From Celeribacter indicus (GTDB taxonomy: Bacteria > Pseudomonadota > Alphaproteobacteria > Rhodobacterales > Rhodobacteraceae): 64,000 nucleotides of DNA. The translations under genes were made by a program, and so were the position numbers. This document shows positions 42,679 to 50,803 of this stretch, piece after piece (position 1 is the stretch's first letter; the number at the start of each line of letters is the position of its first letter). The stretch is taken from positions 3,844,001-3,908,000 of the forward strand of contig NZ_CP004393.1 of assembly GCF_000819565.1 (NCBI RefSeq), written 5' to 3'. The notes under the pieces are model-generated. The model was not told the DNA's origin and did no database searches. It worked only from the letters and a program-made list of their open reading frames with translations.

Positions 42679-42875
42679 TAAACTCGTTAGGATTCGCAAC
42701 GGCGGTCATTCATGAGGTTCGCAGCGAACTCCTGCTCTCCGCCCTTCGTGTCGGCGCCTGACGTAAAGTTGCGCCTTGCAGGAATGCCGCTTGGGCTGCC
42801 ACCCGCCAGCTGCTGCCATCAGCCCAAGCGACTACTTTGGTCTTGGCCGACCTAAGGCGCGCTCGCATCAACCAC

Positions 42876-43973
42876 TCAATGCGACAGCGGGCTGCTTGCC
42901 ATGGCCTCCGCCCTCGCCAGCATCCTGGACACGTGGCGCAGATTGATCTCATGCGCCTCAGCAATCTGGTCGATCACCTCGCAGATGGCGCCCAGGGCAG
43001 CATCAGATAGCCCCCGTCGTGCGCCCTCGCGCTCCGCGAAGGAGATGAGATCACTCTTGCCGGGGCCGGCGAGGCGCAGGATGTCCAGGCGGCTCAGGAA
43101 TGGGGCCGGAAGCGTCCTCAGGCTGTTCGAGGTCAGGACCCAGCTGATCCACGACATGTCGAAGCCGACCTGATAATAGGGACACTTCCATGCCACGGCA
43201 GACGAGCGCTCCAGCAGCGGCAGCAACCCCTCGGCTAGGCCGTAGGCCTGCCCCTTGGTCGAGGTCGGCGTCCCGGCCTTCTCGATCTCGTCGATCACCA
43301 CGATCGGGTTCGCGCAGAGGCTCTGCACGATGGTCTGCAGGGGCCGCCCAGGGAAGGCCGAGCCCCAGCCGCGTTGCGAGCCATTGACGACGAACGAGGC
43401 CTGCTCTGCGGTTCCCTCGATGCCACAACGCGGCACCCCGAGATGGCGCCCGAGCTCACGTGACCACACGCTCTTGCCAATCCCCGGCGGGCCGTCGAGC
43501 AGCACGGGCGGCAGACGGAATCCAGGCTCCCCCACCCGCACCGAGCGGCGCATTGCCTTCCAGAGGAAGTCAGTGGCGGCCGCCATCCAGGGCATCTCGG
43601 CATGAATGGCCGCGGCGATCTCATCGGCGCGGTGCTCGCTGTCGATGCCGACTAGATCCGCACCGCTGCGGAACACCTCGAGCGCGCGCCGGTCATCCGC
43701 GCTGAGATGGCTGAGCCCGGAAGCCTTGGCGCGCGCGCCCATTACCCGGCGCGCACGGCGCAGCACCTTGTTCCGGTCCTTCTCCGAGAGATGCACCGCG
43801 ATGAGGTCCTCGTTCCAGCGCAACTTATCTTCAAAGTCTCCCGGAACCTTTGGGGACACCCCGTCCTGAAGGGCACGGAGCTTGCGCAGATGCCACTCGA
43901 AGCGGCGCTTGAGGGCGAACTCGTTTTCGTCGGGATCGGCGAAGCGGGCATCGATGAACTTGATCTTCGTCAC
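42876..43973 (-). CDS. AAA+ ATPase (Lon-like AAA module)
   Basis: A 365-residue protein starting at GTG 43973 with AAAGGA upstream. Residues 1-115 form a charged helical N-terminal region (ENEFALKRRFEWHLRKLRAL). The AAA+ module has Walker A DGPPGIGKS (160-168), Walker B PIVVIDEIEK (223-232), sensor-1 Asn in WVLTSNSLR and an Arg-finger candidate in PFLSRLDILRL. The lid domain follows. There is no protease or helicase domain. Lon-like arrangement (GxxGxGKS...DEIEK) but far shorter than Lon. It lies in the accessory region near the HEPN-like gene but on the opposite strand. Confidence 0.8.
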   Translation of the reverse strand: MTKIKFIDARFADPDENEFALKRRFEWHLRKLRALQDGVSPKVPGDFEDKLRWNEDLIAVHLSEKDRNKVLRRARRVMGARAKASGLSHLSADDRRALEVFRSGADLVGIDSEHRADEIAAAIHAEMPWMAAATDFLWKAMRRSVRVGEPGFRLPPVLLDGPPGIGKSVWSRELGRHLGVPRCGIEGTAEQASFVVNGSQRGWGSAFPGRPLQTIVQSLCANPIVVIDEIEKAGTPTSTKGQAYGLAEGLLPLLERSSAVAWKCPYYQVGFDMSWISWVLTSNSLRTLPAPFLSRLDILRLAGPGKSDLISFAEREGARRGLSDAALGAICEVIDQIAEAHEINLRHVSRMLARAEAMASSPLSH

Positions 43974-44289
43974 GGAAGTCCTTTCTGGCGCGTTGCGCCA
44001 TGCCCTCGGGCAGAGGCTCTGCTGGAGGGGGAGGTTGGGAAGAACCCGGCCGGATTGGCTCTGAGAGATGCCGAAAGCACGACTGACCGTCAACGGCGCC
44101 CACCAGGGTGGAGCCCTGCTACGGCGCATCAAAGGTCGAAAATCAGCCAGACGCGCAAGCCATTGATATAAAAAGAAACCACCGGCTGCAGCGCAGCCGA
44201 TGGTCATTAATCCTGTGCCGGAATGGACAAATTACCCCGGAAATGGACAAGTTTTAGTGGGTCCTACACCTACACCCCACACCTCCCCC
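43974..44289. other. Gap between accessory region and core genes, with a repeated 9-mer
   Basis: No gene. AATGGACAA occurs at 44222-44230 and again at 44242-44250, a spaced direct repeat resembling the end repeats of some insertion sequences. It sits within 40 bp of the nrdJ stop and may mark the edge of the accessory region. The rest shows no clear signal. Confidence 0.4.
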
Positions 44290-46557
44290 TCACCCGCATT
44301 TCGAATAGCCGCAGGAGGCGCAGGTCATGCAGCCTTCGATCATGCGCATGTCGTAGCTGCCGCAGGAGGGACAGGCCTTGCCGTGGGGTTTTTCGCCCAT
44401 CACGGCAAGCTCGGCGGAGGGATCGGTCTTGAGCCCCATGCCCTCGCCGGCGATGAAGCCGATCTCGACGAGATGCGTTTCGATCACGCCGCCGATGGCC
44501 GCCAGGATGGAGGGAATGTATTTGCCCTTCATCCAGGCCCCGCCGCGCGGGTCGAAGACGGCCTTGAGTTCCTCGACCACGAAGGAGACGTCGCCGCCGC
44601 GCCGGAACACCGCGGAGATCATCCGCGTGAGCGCGACGGTCCAGGCGAAATGCTCCATGTTCTTCGAGTTGATGAAGATCTCGAAGGGCCGGCGATGGCC
44701 GCCGATGACGATGTCGTTGATCGTCACGTAGATCGCATGCCCGCTGTCGGGCCATTTGAGCTTGTAGGTGTTGCCTTCGAGCTGTTGCGGGCGGTCGAGC
44801 GGTTCGGAGAGATAGACAACCTCGGCGCCCTCGTCCTGTTCGGGCGCGGCCTCGGAGGTCTCCGATACGGAGAGCACGGAGCCCGTCACGTCGTTGGGAC
44901 GGTAGGTGGTGCAGCCCTTGCACCCGGTCTCGTAGGCTTCCATGTAGACGTCCTTGAACGCTTCGAAAGAAATGTCCTCGGGGCAGTTGATCGTCTTGGA
45001 AATCGAGCTGTCGACCCATTTCTGCGCGGCGGCCTGCATCCGGACGTGGTCGAGCGGGGCGAGCGTCTGGGCGTTGACGAAATACTCGGGCAGCTCGGCC
45101 TCCACGCCGAACCTGTCGCGATAGAGCTTCACCGCGTAATCGACCACCTCTTCCTCTGTGCGCGATCCGTCCTTCTGGAGGACCTTGCGCGTATAGGCAT
45201 AGGCGAAGACCGGCTCGATGCCGGAGGACACGTTGCCCGCGTAGAGCGAGATCGTGCCGGTCGGGGCGATGGAGGTCAGAAGCGCATTACGGATGCCGTG
45301 TTCGGCGATGGCCGCGCGCACGTCCTCGTCCATATGGACAAGCGCTCCGGAGGCCAGGTATTTCTCCGCGTCGAAGAGCGGAAAGGCGCCCTTTTCCCTC
45401 GCGAGATCCGCCGAGGCGAGATAGGCGGCGCGGGCGATCGCCTTCAGCCATGCCTCGCAGGTCGCGGCGGCCTGCTCCGAACCGTAGCGCTGGCCGATCA
45501 TCAGGAGCGCATCGGCGAGCCCGGTGACGCCGAGGCCGATGCGGCGTTTCGCCTGCGCCTCCTGCGCCTGTTGTTCCAGCGGGAAGCGGGAGGCGTCCAC
45601 CACATTGTCCATCATGCGCACGGCGGTGGCGACAAGCTCGGACAGCGCCGCCTCGTCCAACTTCGCGCCCGCGCCGAAGGGATCTGTCACCAGCCGCGCG
45701 AGGTTGATCGAGCCGAGGAGACAGGCGCCATAGGGCGGCAGCGGCTGTTCGCCACAGGGATTCGTGGCCGAGATCGTCTCGCAATAGGCGAGGTTGTTCA
45801 TCTCGTTGATCCGGTCGATGAAGATCACGCCCGGTTCGGCATAATCATAGGTCGCGCGCATGATCCGGTTCCACAGGTCGCGCGCGCCCACGGTGTGATA
45901 GACCTTCTCGCCGAACTTGAGCTCCCAGGGACCGTCGGCCTTCACCGCGTCCATGAACGCGTCGGTGACGAGCACGGAAAGGTTGAACATGCGCAGGCGC
46001 GCGCTGTCCTGTTTCGCCTCGATGAACTGCTCGATATCCGGGTGGTCGCAGCGCATGGTGGCCATCATCGCGCCCCGGCGCGAGCCCGCCGACATGATCG
46101 TGCGGCACATCGCGTCCCAGACATCCATGAAGCTGAGCGGGCCGGAGGCATCGGCGGCCACGCCCGTCACATCCGCGCCCCTGGGCCGGATGGTGCTGAA
46201 ATCGTATCCGATCCCGCCGCCCTGCTGCATGGTGAGCGCGGCCTCCTTCAGCATGTCGAAGATGCCCGCCATGCTGTCGGGGATGGTGCCCATGACGAAA
46301 CAGTTGAACAGCGTCACCGTGCGCCCCGTCCCCGCGCCGGCGAGGATGCGCCCGGCGGGCAGGAATTTGAAATCCTCGAGCGCATGGTAGAATTTCTCCT
46401 CCCATGCCGCCGCGTCGGTTTCGACCTCAGCGAGCGATCGTGCGACCCGGCGCCAGCTGTCCTCGACGGAAAGATCCCGCGGCGTGCCGTCGGCCTCTTT
46501 CAGCCGGTATTTCATATCCCAGATCTGTTCGGCGATGGGGGCGGCAAAGCGGGTCAT
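44290..46557 (-). CDS. nrdJ: Adenosylcobalamin-dependent (class II) ribonucleotide reductase
   Basis: A 755-residue enzyme that reduces ribonucleotides to deoxyribonucleotides with vitamin B12 and without oxygen requirement. Key sites: TLFNCFVMGT with one of the redox Cys, SATNPCGEQPLPPYG with the radical-site Cys and catalytic Glu, GGGIGYDFSTIRPRG, and SIAPTGTISLYAGN. The C-terminal end carries the zinc-ribbon/redox tail (CPSCGSYDMRM, CMTCASCGYSKCG) usual in alphaproteobacterial NrdJ. Full length. Divergent from the DUF1489 gene. I see no cobalamin riboswitch in the 124-bp gap. Confidence 0.95.
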   Translation of the reverse strand: MTRFAAPIAEQIWDMKYRLKEADGTPRDLSVEDSWRRVARSLAEVETDAAAWEEKFYHALEDFKFLPAGRILAGAGTGRTVTLFNCFVMGTIPDSMAGIFDMLKEAALTMQQGGGIGYDFSTIRPRGADVTGVAADASGPLSFMDVWDAMCRTIMSAGSRRGAMMATMRCDHPDIEQFIEAKQDSARLRMFNLSVLVTDAFMDAVKADGPWELKFGEKVYHTVGARDLWNRIMRATYDYAEPGVIFIDRINEMNNLAYCETISATNPCGEQPLPPYGACLLGSINLARLVTDPFGAGAKLDEAALSELVATAVRMMDNVVDASRFPLEQQAQEAQAKRRIGLGVTGLADALLMIGQRYGSEQAAATCEAWLKAIARAAYLASADLAREKGAFPLFDAEKYLASGALVHMDEDVRAAIAEHGIRNALLTSIAPTGTISLYAGNVSSGIEPVFAYAYTRKVLQKDGSRTEEEVVDYAVKLYRDRFGVEAELPEYFVNAQTLAPLDHVRMQAAAQKWVDSSISKTINCPEDISFEAFKDVYMEAYETGCKGCTTYRPNDVTGSVLSVSETSEAAPEQDEGAEVVYLSEPLDRPQQLEGNTYKLKWPDSGHAIYVTINDIVIGGHRRPFEIFINSKNMEHFAWTVALTRMISAVFRRGGDVSFVVEELKAVFDPRGGAWMKGKYIPSILAAIGGVIETHLVEIGFIAGEGMGLKTDPSAELAVMGEKPHGKACPSCGSYDMRMIEGCMTCASCGYSKCG

Positions 46558-46681
46558 GGCGTCTCTCGAGTCGGTTTGACGAAGGGAATGGAGCGTGGCT
46601 TGTAAAGAGCTGTGCGTCGGAGAGCAATCTTGATCCGGCGAAGATTCTGCCTAAGTAACGCACAAGACCTTGGGGGCTATT

Positions 46682-47101
46682 GTGACAAACCACATCCATC
46701 TTGTGAAGCTCTGCGTTGGCGTGGACAGCGTCGAACAGCTTGCGGCCTATATCGAGGCTGCGCCGGGAGAGACGCGGGGGCACACCACGCGCATGTGGCC
46801 GAAGCAGGAGGAGAAGCTCCTGAACGGCGGATCGCTCTATTGGGTCATCAAGGGCGTCATCCAGGCGCGGCAGGAGATCGCGGGTCTCGAGGAAGTGATC
46901 GGCGCCGACGGCGTGCGGCGCTGCCGCATCCTGCTCCGAAAGCCGCTGATCCGCACCGCGAATGCGCTACGCCGCCCGTTCCAGGGCTGGCGCTACCTCA
47001 AGCCCGAGGACGCGCCCGCCGACCTGCCGAAGGGGCGGGAGAACGAGCCGGACCTGCCCGGAGAGCTGGCGCAGGCTCTGGCGGAGATCGGCGTGATCTG
47101 A
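46682..47101 (+). CDS. DUF1489 family protein
   Basis: A 139-residue protein starting at GTG 46682, preceded by a G-rich stretch. The start VTNHIHLVKLCVGVDSVEQL and the core YWVIKGVIQARQEI are typical of DUF1489, a family almost restricted to alphaproteobacteria. RPFQGWRYLKPEDAPADLPK lies near the C-terminus. Function unknown. It stands divergent from nrdJ and convergent with hisG. Confidence 0.85.
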   Translation: MTNHIHLVKLCVGVDSVEQLAAYIEAAPGETRGHTTRMWPKQEEKLLNGGSLYWVIKGVIQARQEIAGLEEVIGADGVRRCRILLRKPLIRTANALRRPFQGWRYLKPEDAPADLPKGRENEPDLPGELAQALAEIGVI

Positions 47102-47129
47102 GTATTTCCGGCACAAAGGAAACGGGAGC

Positions 47130-47828
47130 TCAGTCTCCGAGCCCCAGCATGTCCCGAAGTGTCACGAGCGTCGCCCGCGTCTCGTCCGTCCAGGGTGCCT
47201 GGCGGGACTTGAAGAGGGTCGCCTGCGAGCGGTGCACCGGCTCGCAATCGAGGATCTTCAGGTGGTTGGCGCGCAGCGTCTCGCCCGTCGAGGTGATGTC
47301 CGCGATGGCCTCGGCGGTGAGGTTCTTCACCGTGCCCTCGGTCGCGCCCTGGCTGTCGACGAGCTGGTAATCCGCGACGCCATGCGCCTTGAGATATTCG
47401 CGCACGAGGTGGTGGTATTTCGTCGCGATCCTGAGGCGGAAGCCATGGCGCGCGCGGAAGGCGGCCGCGGCGGCGTCGAGGTCGTCGAGCGTGTCCACAT
47501 CGACCCAGACCTTCGGCACCGCGATGATGAGATCGGCATGGCCGAAGCCCATGCGCGCGAGTTCCGAGACCTTGCTGTCCCATGCCGCCAGCTTGTCGCG
47601 GACCAGATCGGACCCGGTGACGCCGAGGTGGATGCGCCCGGCGGCGAGTTCGCGCGGGATCTCCGAGGCGGAGAGGAGCACGAGTTCCATGCCGCCGATC
47701 CCCTCGACCGCGCCGGAGTATTCCCGCTCCGCCCCCGCGCGCGACAGCACGATGCCGCGCTCGGAGAACCATTCGAAGGTCTTGTCCATCAGCCGTCCCT
47801 TGGACGGCACGCCGAGTTTGACGGCCAT
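47130..47828 (-). CDS. hisG: ATP phosphoribosyltransferase, short form
   Basis: A 232-residue catalytic subunit of the first step of histidine synthesis (ATP + PRPP to phosphoribosyl-ATP). ATG 47828 overlaps the hisZ stop by one base; GTG 47831 is an alternative. Family segments: VKLGVPSKGRLMDKTFEWF, LGVTGSDLV, DYQLVDSQGATEGTVKNLTA with the PRPP loop. It lacks the C-terminal regulatory domain of long HisG and hence needs HisZ, which is the previous gene. Confidence 0.95.
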   Translation of the reverse strand: MAVKLGVPSKGRLMDKTFEWFSERGIVLSRAGAEREYSGAVEGIGGMELVLLSASEIPRELAAGRIHLGVTGSDLVRDKLAAWDSKVSELARMGFGHADLIIAVPKVWVDVDTLDDLDAAAAAFRARHGFRLRIATKYHHLVREYLKAHGVADYQLVDSQGATEGTVKNLTAEAIADITSTGETLRANHLKILDCEPVHRSQATLFKSRQAPWTDETRATLVTLRDMLGLGD

Positions 47829-48937
47829 CACGCCTCTCCCTTCAGCGACAGCATCAGCCCCGGCCGGATCACCCCGCCCACCGCCGGGATCGACCGCCCC
47901 TGCCCCAGGACCGAGGTCAGCGCGTCATAGCGGCCGCCGGTCGCCACGGGCGGAAGGTCGGGACGGCCCTCGGCGTAGAAGCCGAAGACGAAGCCGTCGT
48001 AATATTCCATCGAGGTGCGTCCGTAGGAGGCCTCGAAATCGAGATGATCCACATCGACGCCCCGCCGCGACAGCGCCTGGCAGCGCCGGTCGAGGCGGCT
48101 CACCGCCTCGGAGATCGCCGGCAGGTCGACGGCGATGTCGCGCAGCGCGGACAGGACGTGCGGCAGGGTTTCCTTCAGCGAGAGGATGTCGTCGAGCAGC
48201 CCGATCTCCGCGCCGGAAATCGGCGGCTCGGCGGCGTCCTCCTCGAGCGCGCGGATCCGGGCGTCGATCTCCGTCTGCGTGCGCAGCCCGATAAAGGGCG
48301 CTTCCGCCTCGCCGAGGTTGGCCCGCACCCGCGCGAGGTTCTGCTCGCGCAGCGCCTTCCCCGCCTCCGAAAAGCGGCTCATCAGGGCGCGGAACCGGCG
48401 CGGCCGCCAGATGTGGCGCAAAAGCGCCGCGCGGCGGCGCTCCGTCGTCCTGAGGCCTGCGACGGCCGCCTTGAGAATGCCGATATCGCCCGTGGCGGCA
48501 TGCAGGCCATGGCCGGCGAGCGCCCCGGAAAACAGGGCGAAGACCTCGGCATCCGCCCCGGCCGGATCGGAGCCGTCGAACACCTCGTAGCCGACCTGGA
48601 TATATTCATTCGCCCGTTCCGGCATGTCTTCCTGCTTGCGGAAGACCTCGCCCGCATAGGTATAGCGCGCCGGCTCCGCGCCGTTGGACATGTGGCTCTG
48701 CACCACGGGCACGGTGAAGTCGGGGCGCAGCATCATCTCGCCGCGTTCCGGATCGGTCGTCACATAGGCGCGGGCGCGGATGTCCTCGCCATAGAGATCG
48801 AGCAGCACTTCCGCCGGCAACAGGATGTCCGGATCGACGGCAAGGGCGCCGCGCTCCTCGAACAGGGCGCGCAGGCGCGCCGCCTCCGCGCGCACCTCGG
48901 CCTTCGGAACATCGCTCCGGGGTCTGAACGGGGGCAT
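47828..48937 (-). CDS. hisZ: ATP phosphoribosyltransferase regulatory subunit
   Basis: A 369-residue paralogue of histidyl-tRNA synthetase without tRNA-binding domain. ATG 48937 overlaps the hisS stop by one base (TGATG). Class II-like motifs are weakly kept: MMLRPDFTVPVVQSHMSNG, YAGEVFRKQED, EYIQVGYEVFDG, ATGGRYDALTSVLG. It forms the octameric complex with short HisG and makes it sensitive to histidine. Confidence 0.93.
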   Translation of the reverse strand: MPPFRPRSDVPKAEVRAEAARLRALFEERGALAVDPDILLPAEVLLDLYGEDIRARAYVTTDPERGEMMLRPDFTVPVVQSHMSNGAEPARYTYAGEVFRKQEDMPERANEYIQVGYEVFDGSDPAGADAEVFALFSGALAGHGLHAATGDIGILKAAVAGLRTTERRRAALLRHIWRPRRFRALMSRFSEAGKALREQNLARVRANLGEAEAPFIGLRTQTEIDARIRALEEDAAEPPISGAEIGLLDDILSLKETLPHVLSALRDIAVDLPAISEAVSRLDRRCQALSRRGVDVDHLDFEASYGRTSMEYYDGFVFGFYAEGRPDLPPVATGGRYDALTSVLGQGRSIPAVGGVIRPGLMLSLKGEA

Positions 48938-50445
48938 CAGGACGAGCTCCCGAGGATCTCGCGCACCTTCGCGACCATCTGCTCGCGCGGCACCTCGTAC
49001 TGGTTCGGGCGATCCTTCCATTCCTCGAGGGAGGCGTTTTCCGCGATCTTCGCCCCGAGGACCAGATCCTTGATCTGCACCACGCCGCGCTCTTTCTCGT
49101 CGCCGCCCTGGATGATCGCGACGGGGCTCTCGCGCTTGTCGGCATATTTGAGCTGGTTGCCGAAATTCTTCGGATTGCCGAGATAGACCTCGGCGCGGAT
49201 GCCCGCCCGGCGCAGCTCACCCACCATATCCATGTAATCGCCCATCCGGTCGCGGTCCATCACCGTCACCACCACCGGCCCCTGCGCCGGCGCGCCGACG
49301 CGGCCCTTCGCCCGCAGCGCGGCGAGGAGGCGGTCAACGCCGATGGAGATGCCGGTCGCCGGCACCTCCTGTCCGGTGAAGCGCCTGACGAGATCGTCAT
49401 AGCGCCCGCCGCCCGCCACCGAACCGAACTGGCGCGGACGGCCCTTCTCGTCGAGGATCTCGAAGGTCAGTTCCGCCTCGAAGACGGGACCGGTGTAATA
49501 GCCGAGCCCCCGCACCACGGAAGGGTCGATGACGATCCGGTCCGGGCCGTAGCCCTGGGACGCGAGAAGATCCGCGATGGTCTCGAGCTCCGCGACACCG
49601 TCGAGGCCGGTTTGCGAGCCCTGCACGAGGGTCCTCAGCCGTTCGACCGTCTCGGCACCTGTGTCGCGCCGCGCGGCCATGAATCCCATCACCGTGTCGG
49701 CCTGCGCCTCCGACAGGCCCGCGCCAGTGGTGAAATCTCCGCTCTCGTCCATGCGTCCCTTGCCGAGCAGGAGCCGGACGCCCTCCTCCCCGAACTTGTC
49801 GAGCTTGTCGATGGCGCGCAGCACGATGCCGCGTTCGTGTTCGAATTTCGACGGGTCGGCCGGGTCGAGCACGCCCGCGACCTCCATCACGCCGTTCAGC
49901 ACCTTCCGGTTGTTCACCCGCACAATATAGTCGCCGCGCGGGATGCCCACCGCCTCGAGCGTGTCCGAGAGCATCGCGCAGATCTCCGCGTCGGCAGCGA
50001 CGGAGGCGGCCCCCACCGTGTCGGCGTCGCATTGGTAGAACTGGCGGAACCGCCCCGGACCCGGCTTCTCGTTACGCCAGACCGGCCCCATCGCGTAGCG
50101 GCGATAGGGCGCGGGCAGGTCGTTGCGGTATTGCGCGGCGACGCGGGCGAGCGGCGCGGTCATGTCGTAGCGCAGCGCGACCCAGTCGCCGGGCCGGTCG
50201 CTCTCGGCCTCTTCCTGCCAGGCGAAGACGCCCTCGTTCGGGCGGTCCACATCTGGCAGGAACTTGCCCAGCGCCTCGACCGTTTCCACCGCAGAGGTCT
50301 CCAGCGCCTCGAAGCCGTAAAGATGGTAGACTTCGGCAATCCGATCGAGCATGGCCTTGCGTTCGGTCACCTCGGTGCCGAAATAGTCGCGAAAGCCCTT
50401 GGGCGTGATGGCCTTGGGGCGCGGAGTCTTCTTGGGCTTGGCCAT
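48937..50445 (-). CDS. hisS: Histidyl-tRNA synthetase
   Basis: A 502-residue class IIa synthetase. Motif 1 lies around [20 protein letters not shown], motif 2 is [20 protein letters not shown], the histidine loops are [11 protein letters not shown] and [11 protein letters not shown], and motif 3 is [14 protein letters not shown]. The C-terminal anticodon-binding domain follows ([18 protein letters not shown]). First of the hisS-hisZ-hisG operon. The basic start [17 protein letters not shown] is somewhat longer than in E. coli. Confidence 0.95.
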   Translation of the reverse strand: MAKPKKTPRPKAITPKGFRDYFGTEVTERKAMLDRIAEVYHLYGFEALETSAVETVEALGKFLPDVDRPNEGVFAWQEEAESDRPGDWVALRYDMTAPLARVAAQYRNDLPAPYRRYAMGPVWRNEKPGPGRFRQFYQCDADTVGAASVAADAEICAMLSDTLEAVGIPRGDYIVRVNNRKVLNGVMEVAGVLDPADPSKFEHERGIVLRAIDKLDKFGEEGVRLLLGKGRMDESGDFTTGAGLSEAQADTVMGFMAARRDTGAETVERLRTLVQGSQTGLDGVAELETIADLLASQGYGPDRIVIDPSVVRGLGYYTGPVFEAELTFEILDEKGRPRQFGSVAGGGRYDDLVRRFTGQEVPATGISIGVDRLLAALRAKGRVGAPAQGPVVVTVMDRDRMGDYMDMVGELRRAGIRAEVYLGNPKNFGNQLKYADKRESPVAIIQGGDEKERGVVQIKDLVLGAKIAENASLEEWKDRPNQYEVPREQMVAKVREILGSSS

Positions 50446-50583
50446 GTCGGATCCCTTTTGGTCTCGAACTCGGGGGCGGCATAGCCCAAGGGGCGGTGCG
50501 GGGCAAGCGCGCGCGGGTGAAAGCGTCGCGAATCCCCGCTATGATGGACAGGCAAACCCGGTGTCAGCCGATGGGAGGCAGAG

Positions 50584-50796
50584 ATGGAAAACGAAACCCG
50601 TATCGTCACACTCGAGGAACAGGTGGCCTATCTGACGAAGGTCGTGGACGAGCTGTCGGACGTGGTTGCGCGGCAGGAACGCGTGATCGAGGCGGCGGAG
50701 CGCCGGCTCGGCCTGCTGATGGAGGCCGAGGCCGCGCGCCAGTCGGAGACGGAGGGCACGGTGCCGCTCGTCGACCAGCGCCCGCCGCACTGGTAA
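50584..50796 (+). CDS. slyX: SlyX family protein
   Basis: A 70-residue coiled-coil protein: RIVTLEEQVAYLTKVVDELS, VVARQERVIEAAERRLGLL, ending VDQRPPHW, the conserved P-P-H-[WY] end of SlyX. Function poorly known. Convergent with dnaE (7-bp gap). Confidence 0.9.
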   Translation: MENETRIVTLEEQVAYLTKVVDELSDVVARQERVIEAAERRLGLLMEAEAARQSETEGTVPLVDQRPPHW

Positions 50797-50803
50797 GCGG
50801 TGC

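Noticed and set aside
44200..46605. 801-codon plus-strand frame
   Set aside because: Antisense shadow of nrdJ, whose motifs are complete on the minus strand.
46558..46681. Cobalamin riboswitch upstream of nrdJ
   Set aside because: The gap to the divergent gene is only 124 bp and no B12-box-like conserved core could be seen, too short for a full riboswitch plus two promoters.
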